DNA of 64,000 bases from Symsagittifera roscoffensis (lineage: Eukaryota; Xenacoelomorpha; Acoela; Convolutidae): positions 27,781,301 through 27,845,300 of the forward strand of contig NC_087066.1 of the NCBI RefSeq assembly GCF_963678635.1, in the 5' to 3' direction. Positions within the stretch are counted from its first letter, which is position 1; every line of letters starts with the position of its first letter. The notes below the pieces were generated by a model. That model was not told where the DNA came from and did not search any database. It saw only the letters and a list, made by a program, of their open reading frames with translations. Made by a program: the position numbers and the translations under genes. Below are positions 55,077 to 64,000 of this stretch, in pieces.

Positions 55077-57261
55077 CTGGGATAGTCGAGCAAACAAGCT
55101 TTTTGAACCTTAGATTTTTTCAGAAATAATTTTTTCTGCCTGTTTTTTTAAAATTCTTTTGTAACCAAAATTTTGCAATTATTTTTTCTAAGAAACGCGC
55201 GTTAGATCAGACCATATGGCCATAAGCATAATACAAGATGGGATTTTTGTATAAAAGAAGATTATGGTTTTGAATAGGTTTCGACATAGATAGTTCTTAG
55301 ATATACTTTTCTCAGCCCTGCCTTTGAATGATAATCGGTTGAATATTGCAGGCTTGATTTGAACTACAAACCCCAAGTGGAATTCTTTGCCCCTGTTGAC
55401 AAACAGCCAAGTAAAAGAAGCCAGTGGCTCTCCCAGTATATATCCAACCTCGCGTTTCTGATGCTTCAAAACTGCTTTTATGAACCGCCTTAAAATTATA
55501 ACAGGGTCAAATATACACAATTGGAGCCCTTGACTTGAATTACAGAAAAGTAAAGACTTCAAAATTCAGTCTGATATAAACAGGAATCGTAATTTTTGGC
55601 TCAAGCGAAATGCGGAAAAGTGCCAAAAGTATGCCAGTTTGAGCCAAAAACAGAAGACTTCCAAAGTTTAGTAACAAAAACGCAAAGGGGGGACCCTTTC
55701 AGTTTCAAAAGAAAGTAACAACAATTCAGCTATTTTTCCTTCATCTGAATAAACTACCTATAATGTTTAACTCTATATGTGTAATGTTTGCTTGTAATGT
55801 TTGCTGTAATGATTGCAGTGAAATCTAAACTAGTTTTTTCTTGTTTTTCAGGCGAAGTTATTTGTCCTACTTGACTATATTTTGGATCATACCCATATTA
55901 CAGAGGAGAACATTAACCAAACTGATGTTTGAAAATTACAACTTCGATTTAATCTACCGCAAAACTGATGATTGCCAAAAACGCAAATTTTCCACCAAAA
56001 TCGGCGCCGAAATTTACGAATTAAGCTACAAGATGACAAAAATTACTGCTCATGGATATAACTGTGCTCGAAGGCGTAGCTCTTTATAAGAAACACCGAT
56101 TAAAAAATCGTCATTTCAAACAGGGGCAGATTTAGGGGGGGGGGGGGTGTTGTTGACGTTTTTAAATTCACTTGCCAATGTGTTTTCAATTTAGATATGT
56201 CAAATGTTGTTGATTTTGCTCATAAATCTTCTCAGCCCAGATTCATAAGAAAAATTCTGCATCTTGTCGAAAAACTCTTGCCCTCCCCCAGATGGCACCT
56301 AGTATGCCCCCTTTAGTAAACTATTTCAAGGGTTAAGTATATAAGTATGCTTTCAAAAAGGGTCTAGGATTTTCTCGACAGAAAAATTGTTAAAAAGTTT
56401 TTTGACCCCTTTTTTTTAATCAAGTTGACTTTTTCGAACGCTCCTAGAAAACTATAAAATTGCTATTTTTCCTATTGTGTCAGCAACATTTCTGTTTAAA
56501 AAATGGTCAGTAATATCGTTTTGAGGCGATTTTGGAAAGTTTTGATCAAAAAAATTAGATCTAGTCGGCGCGCGGCCCCGTTAAGAATTAGTACATATTA
56601 GCGCCAAAGGCGCCTTCAGAAAAATTTAGGTTTGTGTAGTATTCCATTTACTATACGGACATAAAAAATTGTTTTTTTATTTTTTTGCATAAAACTAGAG
56701 TGGACTCATTGCCACTTTAAATTTGTCAACCTTTTAAATATTACTTCGATTTTTTTCTTTTTTTTTCAAAATTGGGTTCCTTTTAAAATATTCAATAATT
56801 TTTCACAAGCTGTTTTGTCGATATCAAAAATAAAGTGTGTCCTCAAACAAGTTGACTGGTTTAAATGTCCTGCCTTGAAAAACATTAAGGCAATAAGCAC
56901 ACGATCGTTTTGCAGCCTATAAAAGACACAAAAAAAACAGAACACCTGCAAATCAAAGACGGAATAAACTAAAGCTTTTTAATATTTTAGAAAACTTCAA
57001 AAATGAAACTACTGGAAACTTTCCAAAGATCGGAAGATGAAACAGTTTTCCAATGAAAGAAAGCCTTTGAAGACTAAAATTGGACAAAACTACTTTGAAG
57101 CATTCTTGCATTAAAATTGGCCCGGTTTAAAATGTTCATAATTTTTATTCCCCTTTTCACGTCTACTCGCTCAGTAGATTTAAAGTTTCCGATAAAACTT
57201 TGATTCTTTCTTCTGTATCTTTCTATTTTTCATAAACTCATTAGGATATAAACTTGGAGTT
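55077..57261. other. Intronic region of the ANKRD13-like gene
   Basis: At least one exon should lie between 55077 and 58193, covering the second ankyrin repeat and the segment before the chaperone domain, but I could not recognise it. 56120-56150 has a G-run and 56440-56640 carries words of the GGCGCC repeat. An open plus-strand frame at 55850-56086 follows a good acceptor (CTTGTTTTTCAG) but matches nothing. Confidence 0.4.
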
Positions 57262-57560
57262 TTTATAAGTTCCGGAAAAATAAAAGCAGCAACACGGATC
57301 TAGAAGAACTGGTGACCCAACACTCTGAGGTGGACAAGTCAATCAGCAATAAAGACGCAGACTACTGGCAATTTAAGTGGTAGTTTAAATTTAAGAACTA
57401 GGTATTGACCTAATCCCTATTGGTACTAAAGACATTTTTTCATTAAATTGTTATTTCATTTATTTTTAACTATCCATTGTATAAATATATACTATCTTCT
57501 CTAACTATTGTTTCTACTGTAACTTTTGTCAATAAAATTGACGATATTAGGTGAGACTTA
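57262..57560 (+). other. Possible plus-strand terminal exon with poly(A) signal
   Basis: An open frame ends at the TAG at 57381 and reads ...SSNTDLEELVTQHSEVDKSISNKDADYWQFKW, hydrophilic and protein-like. It is followed by a T/A-rich UTR-like stretch and AATAAA at 57531-57536. If real, it is the 3' end of a gene on the opposite strand, inside an ANKRD13 intron. No upstream exon is identified. Confidence 0.33.
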
Positions 57561-58192
57561 TAGCTTAAGCTAGATCGCTAAGAAATCAACCAGCAATGTG
57601 CGCTTAGTAACGTTGGTCGGCCGCAAATCGATGTCATAAAAAAAACGAAGCGGGGAGCCTTTGGTTGGGGGGGGGGGGGTGTCGAATATCTGAGAGGAGG
57701 GGGTGTCCACACCTGTATATACTGGATAAAAAACAACACAACCTAATAGTTGTAAGATTTTTTTAGTTTTTCTTAAGGTAAACTTTGAGCATGAAATCTC
57801 TCCTTTCTCATTGTTTGTTTTTTTTCTGTTGAATTTGTATTTTTAAAAAGTTAGGAAGAATGAGGTACATTCTTTCAAATCACAGCATGAAAATGAGTAT
57901 TTTGGGCAGGAGAATATTTTTTTTTGATTTCGATTTGCTTTTTTAATTAGCACTAATATATATCGGGTGGAAACACACAAGTGGGCAAAACTAAGACGGT
58001 AGTTACCACTCTCAGTTATATGATACCTTACTCTAAGGTTATATGATTTTTCGCTTCGTTTTTTTTTCAGCTTTTAAGTTATCTAGTTACGTTATTCTTA
58101 ACTGCAATATATACGAATATAGAATCCAGGCACCAAATTTCACCCCTACATTAATGGGTAATATATATGCCAACAAAATCTAAAGTTCTTAC
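57561..58192. other. Intronic, nothing recognised
   Basis: Contains a G-run at about 57667-57680 and long T-rich stretches. No gene or organised repeat seen. Confidence 0.45.
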
Positions 58193-58390
58193 CGTTTGCC
58201 ATAAATGACGGCCTCGTCCATGACTGACCACCTGTAGGGAGGGGGCAGTTTGGTCAGAGCAGTAAAGTGTCTGCTCTCTGCCTTCTGCAGAAACACCTCC
58301 AGGAACTCATCCCTGCCCAGTCTGAAAGCCAAGTGTATGGGAGAGAGACCATGTGTATCGAAGGTTTGCAGGGCCTCATTCAAAAGGTCA
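58193..58390 (-). CDS. ANKRD13-like: ANKRD13-like protein, ankyrin-repeat exon
   Basis: After acceptor TTGACCTTTAG at 58391 it reads DLLNEALQTFDTHGLSPIHLAFRLGRDEFLEVFLQKAE..., then ...WSVMDEAVIYGKR. This is the first ankyrin repeat and start of the second in the ANKRD13 family (D-x-x-G-x-[TS]-x-[LI]-H-L-A...LG...W[ST]V..EA[VI]). The donor AACG|GTAAGAAC is strong. The N-terminal 25-40 residues are missing. Their exon is not visible between here and the giant element at 58952, so it may lie beyond that element, to the right of the window. Confidence 0.8.
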
Positions 58391-58414
58391 CTAAAGGTCA
58401 AAATACACTTTTGG

Positions 58415-58700
58415 TCAGGGGCGGGGGCGGCGGACTTTTTCCCCTCCTCGGGGAATCCACCCTCTCACCAACAAAGGGTCACCCCTTCTGTATTATTTTA
58501 TGTAATCCAACCCTAAGATTATTGTAAAGGCGCCTTCCGCGCCAATATATACTAATTTTCCAAAAAGTGCCCAAAAACGGCTTTTTGACGTGTTTTTCAA
58601 AAACTTGCCTGTGGCGCCAAACTTCGGTTCAAAGTAGGGTTTTTATAGTGTTCTGAGAGTGCTCGAGGAAAATCAATTAGGTCAACCTAAAAAAAGATCA
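58415..58700. repeat. Dispersed GGCGCC repeat, copy near 58.5 kb
   Basis: Shares with 32985-33370 the order: G-rich start 'ggggcggg', 'ggggaatc', 'taaaggcgcctt..gcgccaatatat', 'gcctg(t/c)ggcgc', 'gagag(t)gctcg' and 'aaatcaatt'. Not a coding sequence, although it yields short chance frames. Confidence 0.6.
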
Positions 58701-58951
58701 ACAAATCTTCGAAAACTTTTTGGAAAATCCGATCCCATACAAGCCAATTTGAAAAAAAAAATGAGCAGCGCTGCGCGAGCGTAAGTTTCATTGGTTACAA
58801 ATCACAGATAGGAAAACCGTTAAAGAACCCTTTGCATCTGCTCAAATTCAATTTATATTATCATAGGGGGTATATAAAACTGGAAAGGCTCCCTCTCTCC
58901 AAATTTTAAGAAAAAAAATTGAGAGGCAATTACTTCAGATAATAAATGGAC
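58701..58951. other. Flank of giant element copy 2
   Basis: Nothing recognised. The four bases before the LTR are GGAC; whether they are duplicated on the other side cannot be seen. Confidence 0.4.
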
Positions 58952-59361
58952 TGGAACCTGATCTAAACTACATTTTATGATTGGATAAATTAGATATTTT
59001 ACCACTGTAAAGTATTTAATATTAACCAATCATGATCCATCTAACTAACAACCCACTTATTTGTAAGTGCTGAAATTACTTGTAATTTCAGCACCAGAGA
59101 GATTTGAATTTAACTTAGAAATTAGTTGCCTCTCCAAGAGAACTTCAGCAATCGCAATAAGCCAGTATACTCTAGATCTATTGAGCCTAGCAGAGACTAG
59201 TTAAACAACCTGAGACTAAAAAGTATAAGAGTAAGATTAGGATCGGTATTAGACTAAGAAGTTGCACGAATCTATCCGGCCGAAAATAAGATAGCGTGAC
59301 GAGCAGACGGTGTACCCTATCCGAAATTACTCTATGAGTTATACACTTCGGTCCTAACTCA
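58952..59361 (+). repeat. 5' LTR of giant element, copy 2
   Basis: 410 bp, starting TGGAACCTGATC and ending CCTAACTCA. It is more different from both copy-1 LTRs (for example 'gcctctccaagagaa' for 'gactctcccgagta', and 'cttcggtcct' for 'ctccagctct') than they are from each other, so the copies come from separate insertions. Confidence 0.9.
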
Positions 59362-59448
59362 TCTGGTGCGACCATAAGTCACGAACAAGACCTTAATAGC
59401 TTAGAATTAACCAAAAATAGATTAGAATTTAGACAAAACATTTTAAAA

Positions 59449-59682
59449 ATGTTACACGACGATAATTTAATCGAAATGTCTCTACGACTCAATAGATCAA
59501 AGCCAATATTCCGAACGATAAGAGAACTACCCGGAATTGCAAGAAGACCTCGAACCAGAGACGACATACGACAAAGTAGAAACTTACCATATAGTTATAT
59601 GATAGTTCGGCAAAAGCCAACACAAACTTTTGTATTTAGAATACTACTAGCAATGAATTTAGATTTTCATTTGCAAACATAA
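59449..59682 (+). CDS. Leader ORF of copy 2, 77 aa
   Basis: Same length and frame as 12017-12250. Residues 3, 5, 24, 31, 58 and 62 differ. Function unknown. Conservation of an open frame in two independently aged copies is the only support for coding. Confidence 0.5.
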   Translation: MLHDDNLIEMSLRLNRSKPIFRTIRELPGIARRPRTRDDIRQSRNLPYSYMIVRQKPTQTFVFRILLAMNLDFHLQT

Positions 59683-60609
59683 AATATTGAAGTCAATCTT
59701 CAAAATCATTTCAGGCGCTAAACAAAATTATTAATATACAATAACGATTGATAAAAAGATCTCAGATCGTTTTCCTAAATTCTGCAGTAATATACAAAAC
59801 ATGTTTGAAAAATATTTATTGAAAAATCAAAATAAAAATTAGTAGCATGACAATAAATGGTTAAGTAATCATAAATCATCCTGTTGTTCCAGCTTCATCA
59901 CCTAAACATAACAGCATTCATAAGCTCACTAATATCATAAAAACACTAAATCTTTTCTCTACACAAATTTAAATTATTTTAAACTTAAATTCACTTAAAT
60001 TTAAAACCAGATCATCAAGGCTCATCCTTGGATCTTAAATTATTTTCTATTTAATTACATTTAAAACTTGATCATCAAGGCCTATCCTTGGATCAAAAAG
60101 AACAATTTTGTTCTCCCCCACCCACTTAGCTAGTGTCTAACGACCTCAAACGTCGATTCACTATCCAACCCTTTCTAAAAACCCAGGACTAACAGAAATT
60201 TTTGAATAAAACTAATCATTCAAATTAGGATAAACAGTGAAGAACTTCGGTTATTCATCCTTCACTTGATCCCCCCTCTTACTAGACCCAGGATAAATCT
60301 TAGACTTAGTAAGTTTAAAATAGTATCTAACGAACTACTCGCGTTCTAATTATACCTGAACCTTGTGGATCGATTTACTATTCTCAACCCTGAACACAAT
60401 CACTACCCTTAAGTAAGATTAAGTAAGTTAACACCTTAGCTTATACTAGCCACGAGAAAGTAAAAAATCATTCTTCGGAATCGAGATACTTTTCTCCCCA
60501 ACCCTGAACAAATAGACCCAGGTTAGGCTAACCAAAAAATCGTAAGGACTAACAGTCTAAGAAAATAGAAATCATTTAACAACCTTTTGCATCCGTCATC
60601 CTAAACCTT
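59683..60609 (+). promoter_or_regulatory. Structured leader of copy 2
   Basis: Keeps both CAAGG...CCTTG hairpin words (about 60007-60032 and 60066-60092) and the three 'ccaaccct' modules found in copy 1, despite indels elsewhere in the leader. Confidence 0.5.
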
Positions 60610-61077
60610 ATGTCATTTAAAAACCTAGGAAATAAACAAACAATCGTTTTACACAATTGTGAAATAGATAACAAAAAATACGATCTTGTAATCACACCTC
60701 ATACACAAACAGTTGGATATATCAGAACAAAACGACAAACATTAAAAAGAAAAATAATAACCAAACAAAGACAAATAACACGAAAAAGATTTTCCAAAAA
60801 CCGAAACGCATTTTCAGAATCAGAAACCAGCAGTTTAGACGAACTTTATAAATTAAAAGAATCTATAGATAAAAATTGCCCCATTCACGATCAATTATAT
60901 TTTTCCGACTCAGAAACAACTTCAAATTCATCAAAAAGAGGAAAAAGAAGAATAAAAAAACAATATAAACACAAACCAGTACATTTATACAATTGGAATC
61001 AACCAATTAGACACATCGATAGTTACATATTAACAGTCATCAAACGAAAAAATGAGCTCAACACACACCCCAGGTGA
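60610..61077 (+). CDS. ORF155 of copy 2
   Basis: Same start, length and 26-nt overlap with gag as copy 1. Seven residues differ while silent changes are more than twice as many, indicating past selection on the protein. Function unknown; basic and nucleic-acid-binding in appearance. Confidence 0.75.
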   Translation: MSFKNLGNKQTIVLHNCEIDNKKYDLVITPHTQTVGYIRTKRQTLKRKIITKQRQITRKRFSKNRNAFSESETSSLDELYKLKESIDKNCPIHDQLYFSDSETTSNSSKRGKRRIKKQYKHKPVHLYNWNQPIRHIDSYILTVIKRKNELNTHPR

Positions 61078-64000
61078 AGAAAGTCCAGATGATGATGATA
61101 TCTTCCCCTTTATCGTGGATGCAACCACAGATAGAGGACAGCACATATTTTGCAAAAATTTACTCTTAAATTTGTTTGAACCCGGAATCAGTCCATGTAA
61201 AACAGAGTTCCCAGATGTAAAAATCAAAAGACAAATTATCGATCACTATTTGAAAGATATATGCAACTTAACACAACAATACGGAATCTACTCCATACAA
61301 TTCAGCTCACCAAACCAGAATCACAGCAAATATGTAATTCAAACAGACGACCTTGATTTAGAATTCTCAAAAGTATTCTCAGAATATATAAAAAGCATAC
61401 AATATCATAACTCACAAAGAGCAAACTCCATATTCACCAATGAAGTTTTTGCAATAATATATAGTTATATCTCGATATTAGAAAACGAAATCCCAATCTC
61501 AAATGTCTCACCGACAGAAACATCTAAACATATAAGAGTACGACATGAAATCACACTACTCTCTAGTTTTCTAAATATAATTAAAGAAAATTTCACTAAA
61601 GATGATGTTTCACAACATACAAAACATGACTTACAAAAAATCTTGGCATGGTTTATTATAGATTATTTCACACATAATCTAGATTTAATTTCACAAGCAA
61701 GAAAAAATTTTAGACCTCAAAACTCAAACGATGATACTGCCATCACAGAACAGTCAGACTATGTTTGGGACCCCGAATGGTCTCATCCCGCATTCATAAA
61801 CTTCCCACAATCAATCTCAAGTCAAGCAATAAGTACGATATCTTATGTAAGAGATTATGTAAGAGTAATACCATTAACCATTGATGCAACACCATTAAAC
61901 TATAATACATTTTTACCTGATATGCAAAATAATAGTTTAAACTCCACAATCATACACAATGAAAACCTCAATGGAACTAGAAATCTCACCCAGCAAGATA
62001 TCCAGACACCATCACACTTCATAAATGAAGAACTCGTACACACAACAACTACACAACAAAGCATTTCACCGATACGTCCAAATTTAACAACACCAAGAAA
62101 TACAAACCCTTCACAAACACAGGTAACCTTACAATCAACCGTTAAACCTTCGGTTGCCCCAAAATATTCAAACATGGATTATCAGACATACAGACCCATG
62201 ACAATACCGTCAAAAACACGTAAAACGTTCACTAGAAACAATTTTGCAGAACATAATTATAATTACACACATCCATCAAAAACAAATTATCCCCCACGAA
62301 AAAATTTTAATAATTACACAAGATCTCGAAACTGGGATAAACCAATAGCACAAACTAATTCAGTAAATTTTCAAACAAATTTACATCCTTCACAGGATCG
62401 TAGTGAAAACTATCCATTTTTTCAACAAAATAAAAATAAAAAACAAACATCTTATCAAATGGATTACTTATCCTCAGATGATGATTTTTTACAACCAGAT
62501 ATATTTGCACCATGTAATCAAGAATATCGTGGACAAGGAGTACAGAAACCACATACAAATCATAGAATTTTTTCCCCACAACCGATAGATACACAAAATC
62601 AACAACCAATTCAGCAACAAAACCCAATTAATACACAATATTTTCAACCAATTCAGCAACAAAACCCAATGATCACACACTCGTATCAACCGACACAAAT
62701 GCAAAATGAAATACCACTCCCATATTATCTTCAACAACACGAAATAACAAGAAATCAACTTTCAAATTTTTCTCAAATGCCAAATGCAGCAGAATCATTA
62801 CAAATGACAATGAATCCATACCTTATGGGTGGATCATCAATAACATCAAATAAAACTTTAATGGTATTCACAGGAACAGACCCTGAATATTCTGTAGAAG
62901 ACTATTTAAATGCAGTAATAGCAAATTTGATTTTAAATATAGGACCTGAACCAATTAATACGCCACTACATCAAAACTGGATACATCGACGCACAGCGTT
63001 GATACAAACAACTTTAGACGGCGCAGCCCAAAAATGGTTTTCAGTATTGCCTCTAGAATTAAAATCAAAGTGGAAGAGATTTACACAAGAATTTTCAAAA
63101 ATGTTTGACTCCGAAACAACAAAGAGTTTTATGTAATGAAATTCGCAGATTACCAAATGAAACCATCAAACAATTAGCAGTACGCATCGAAACACTAGTT
63201 CGAAAAGCATATTCATTAAATACACACGACTATAAAAACACAAAAATGACAGAAATCTTAATGATGACCTTAACACCTCAATTAAAAAAAATAGCAATAA
63301 AAAAGAGAGCATCCCATCCTTCTTCAATTCGAGAACTCGATTTAGATTTTCGAAAACTAGTAGACAAACTAGAACAAGCAGAAATCACAATGAAACTCGA
63401 AGAAACAGAAAATCTGAAATTACAATACGTTAACCGAATCGAAACAAATACCACAAGTATCAACAATATACAGGAATCAGATACAGACCTCGTTGAAAAA
63501 ATCACTGAAATACTCAATATTTACGAAAAACACCCAAACTTTAAAGGCAAACCATCTTTCAAAAAATGGTGTAATTATTGCCGACGATACGGACATAGTA
63601 TTTCTGAATGTAGACAAAAACAGCAAGACAATCAAAATAAACCTCAAAAATATAAAGAACCAAATAAATCATTCTATCAATACATGAAGAAAGATCAAAA
63701 TCTACCAAACAAAAATGTATACAGCAACAACAGTTCAGGAAAACCACTACCGAGCAATACCAACTACACGAGAAATCAATCACCACATAACTCAAGTTAT
63801 AGAGGAAGATCGCCAGAACGAAGAAATACACAAAATTCGTCACAAAATCACTACAATAGACAAAATAGTAAAAATAACTACTCCAGATCAAATTCAAATA
63901 CAACACGATTTGTTTCTAGATCTAATTCCCAATCAAGAAATAATTACTATCCAAACAATCAACCACGAAATTCATCATACAATAGAAATAGAAACTACTC
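61052..64000 (+). pseudogene. gag-pol: Gag-pol of copy 2, frame-broken in gag, cut by window end
   Basis: Matches copy 1 from residue 1 through the capsid-type domain. At about 63115 it lacks 11 bases present in copy 1 (a loss between short AAACAA-type repeats), and the frame stops at 63136. Beyond the lesion the original reading continues open in another frame to the window end, including the CX2CX4HX4C knuckle near 63570-63612 and the Asn/Arg/Tyr-rich tract. A single recent lesion thus probably inactivates it. Small in-frame indels in the Gln-rich region distinguish it from copy 1. Confidence 0.88.

Larger units (their letters stand above)
58952..64000 (+). mobile_element. Giant LTR retroelement, copy 2 (5' part, cut by window end)
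   Basis: Same orientation and same order of LTR, primer site, 77-aa ORF, leader, 155-aa ORF and gag start as copy 1, with scattered substitutions and small indels. It continues past the right edge. Its gag carries an 11-nt deletion near 63110 that breaks the frame. It lies 560 bp upstream of the first recognised ANKRD13 exon, antisense to that gene. Confidence 0.92.

Noticed and set aside
55188-55562. Minus-strand 124-codon frame between ANKRD13 exons
   Set aside because: It does not match the family segment expected there and has no clear splice borders. A missing exon could still overlap it, but I cannot support that.
55841-56089. Plus-strand 82-codon frame after a good splice acceptor
   Set aside because: No family resemblance and no donor, poly(A) signal or partner exon seen. 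Left as an unexplained open frame.

Overview
The window is AT-rich animal (metazoan) nuclear DNA. It carries two interrupted host genes, a very large LTR retroelement (one complete copy, one cut by the window edge), the broken start of an unrelated Ty3/gypsy element, and long tracts of tandem and dispersed repeats. The host genes point to an invertebrate. One has the C2H2 finger series of the MECOM/PRDM16/hamlet family and the other the ankyrin plus GPCR-chaperone layout of the ANKRD13 family. I cannot name the lineage from sequence alone.

Layout. 1-2511 (minus): decayed gag-pol of a Ty3/gypsy element running off the left edge. 2700-10900: mostly non-coding, built from diverged duplicates of the 3' end and flanks of the zinc-finger gene, plus a degenerate AT-rich repeat tract. 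10926-11414 and 30620-32031 (minus): last two recognised exons of the MECOM-like gene. The intron between them holds an 18.9-kb LTR retroelement (11522-30437) in the opposite orientation. It has identical-length 410-bp LTRs, a 4-bp target duplication AATA, and LTRs differing at about 5 positions. Without the element the intron would be about 285 bp. 32035-35300: flank of the gene, with a 53-bp hairpin insertion, a dispersed GGCGCC repeat and an AATCGATT-rich block. 35445-45060: macro-tandem repeat (units about 2.4-3.0 kb) with an internal minisatellite of about 127 bp. 45060-50970: second, more diverged repeat array. 51213-58390 (minus): five recognised exons of an ANKRD13-like gene. 58952-64000: second copy of the giant element, truncated by the window end and with a damaged gag.

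The most unusual object is the giant element. In order it carries: a 410-bp LTR; a small leader ORF (77 aa); a long leader with repeated hairpins; a basic 155-aa ORF overlapping the gag start by 26 nt; one 2651-codon gag-pol ORF (gag, zinc knuckle, protease, RT, RNase H, integrase with GPY/F module); two tiny hydrophobic ORFs overlapping by ATGA; an open frame of 377 codons with no ATG; an envelope-like gene with signal peptide and membrane anchors but one frame break; an unrecognised 601-aa ORF whose start overlaps the end of the env frame by ATGA; a canonical intron directly after that ORF's stop; a GC-richer 3' patch; and the 3' LTR. Size, gene number and splicing signals are closer to a complex endogenous retrovirus than to an ordinary 5-8 kb gypsy element. 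Copy-to-copy changes in the 155-aa ORF are mostly silent, which supports it as a working gene.

Product names rest on motif recognition by eye. No database search, alignment program or splice predictor was run.
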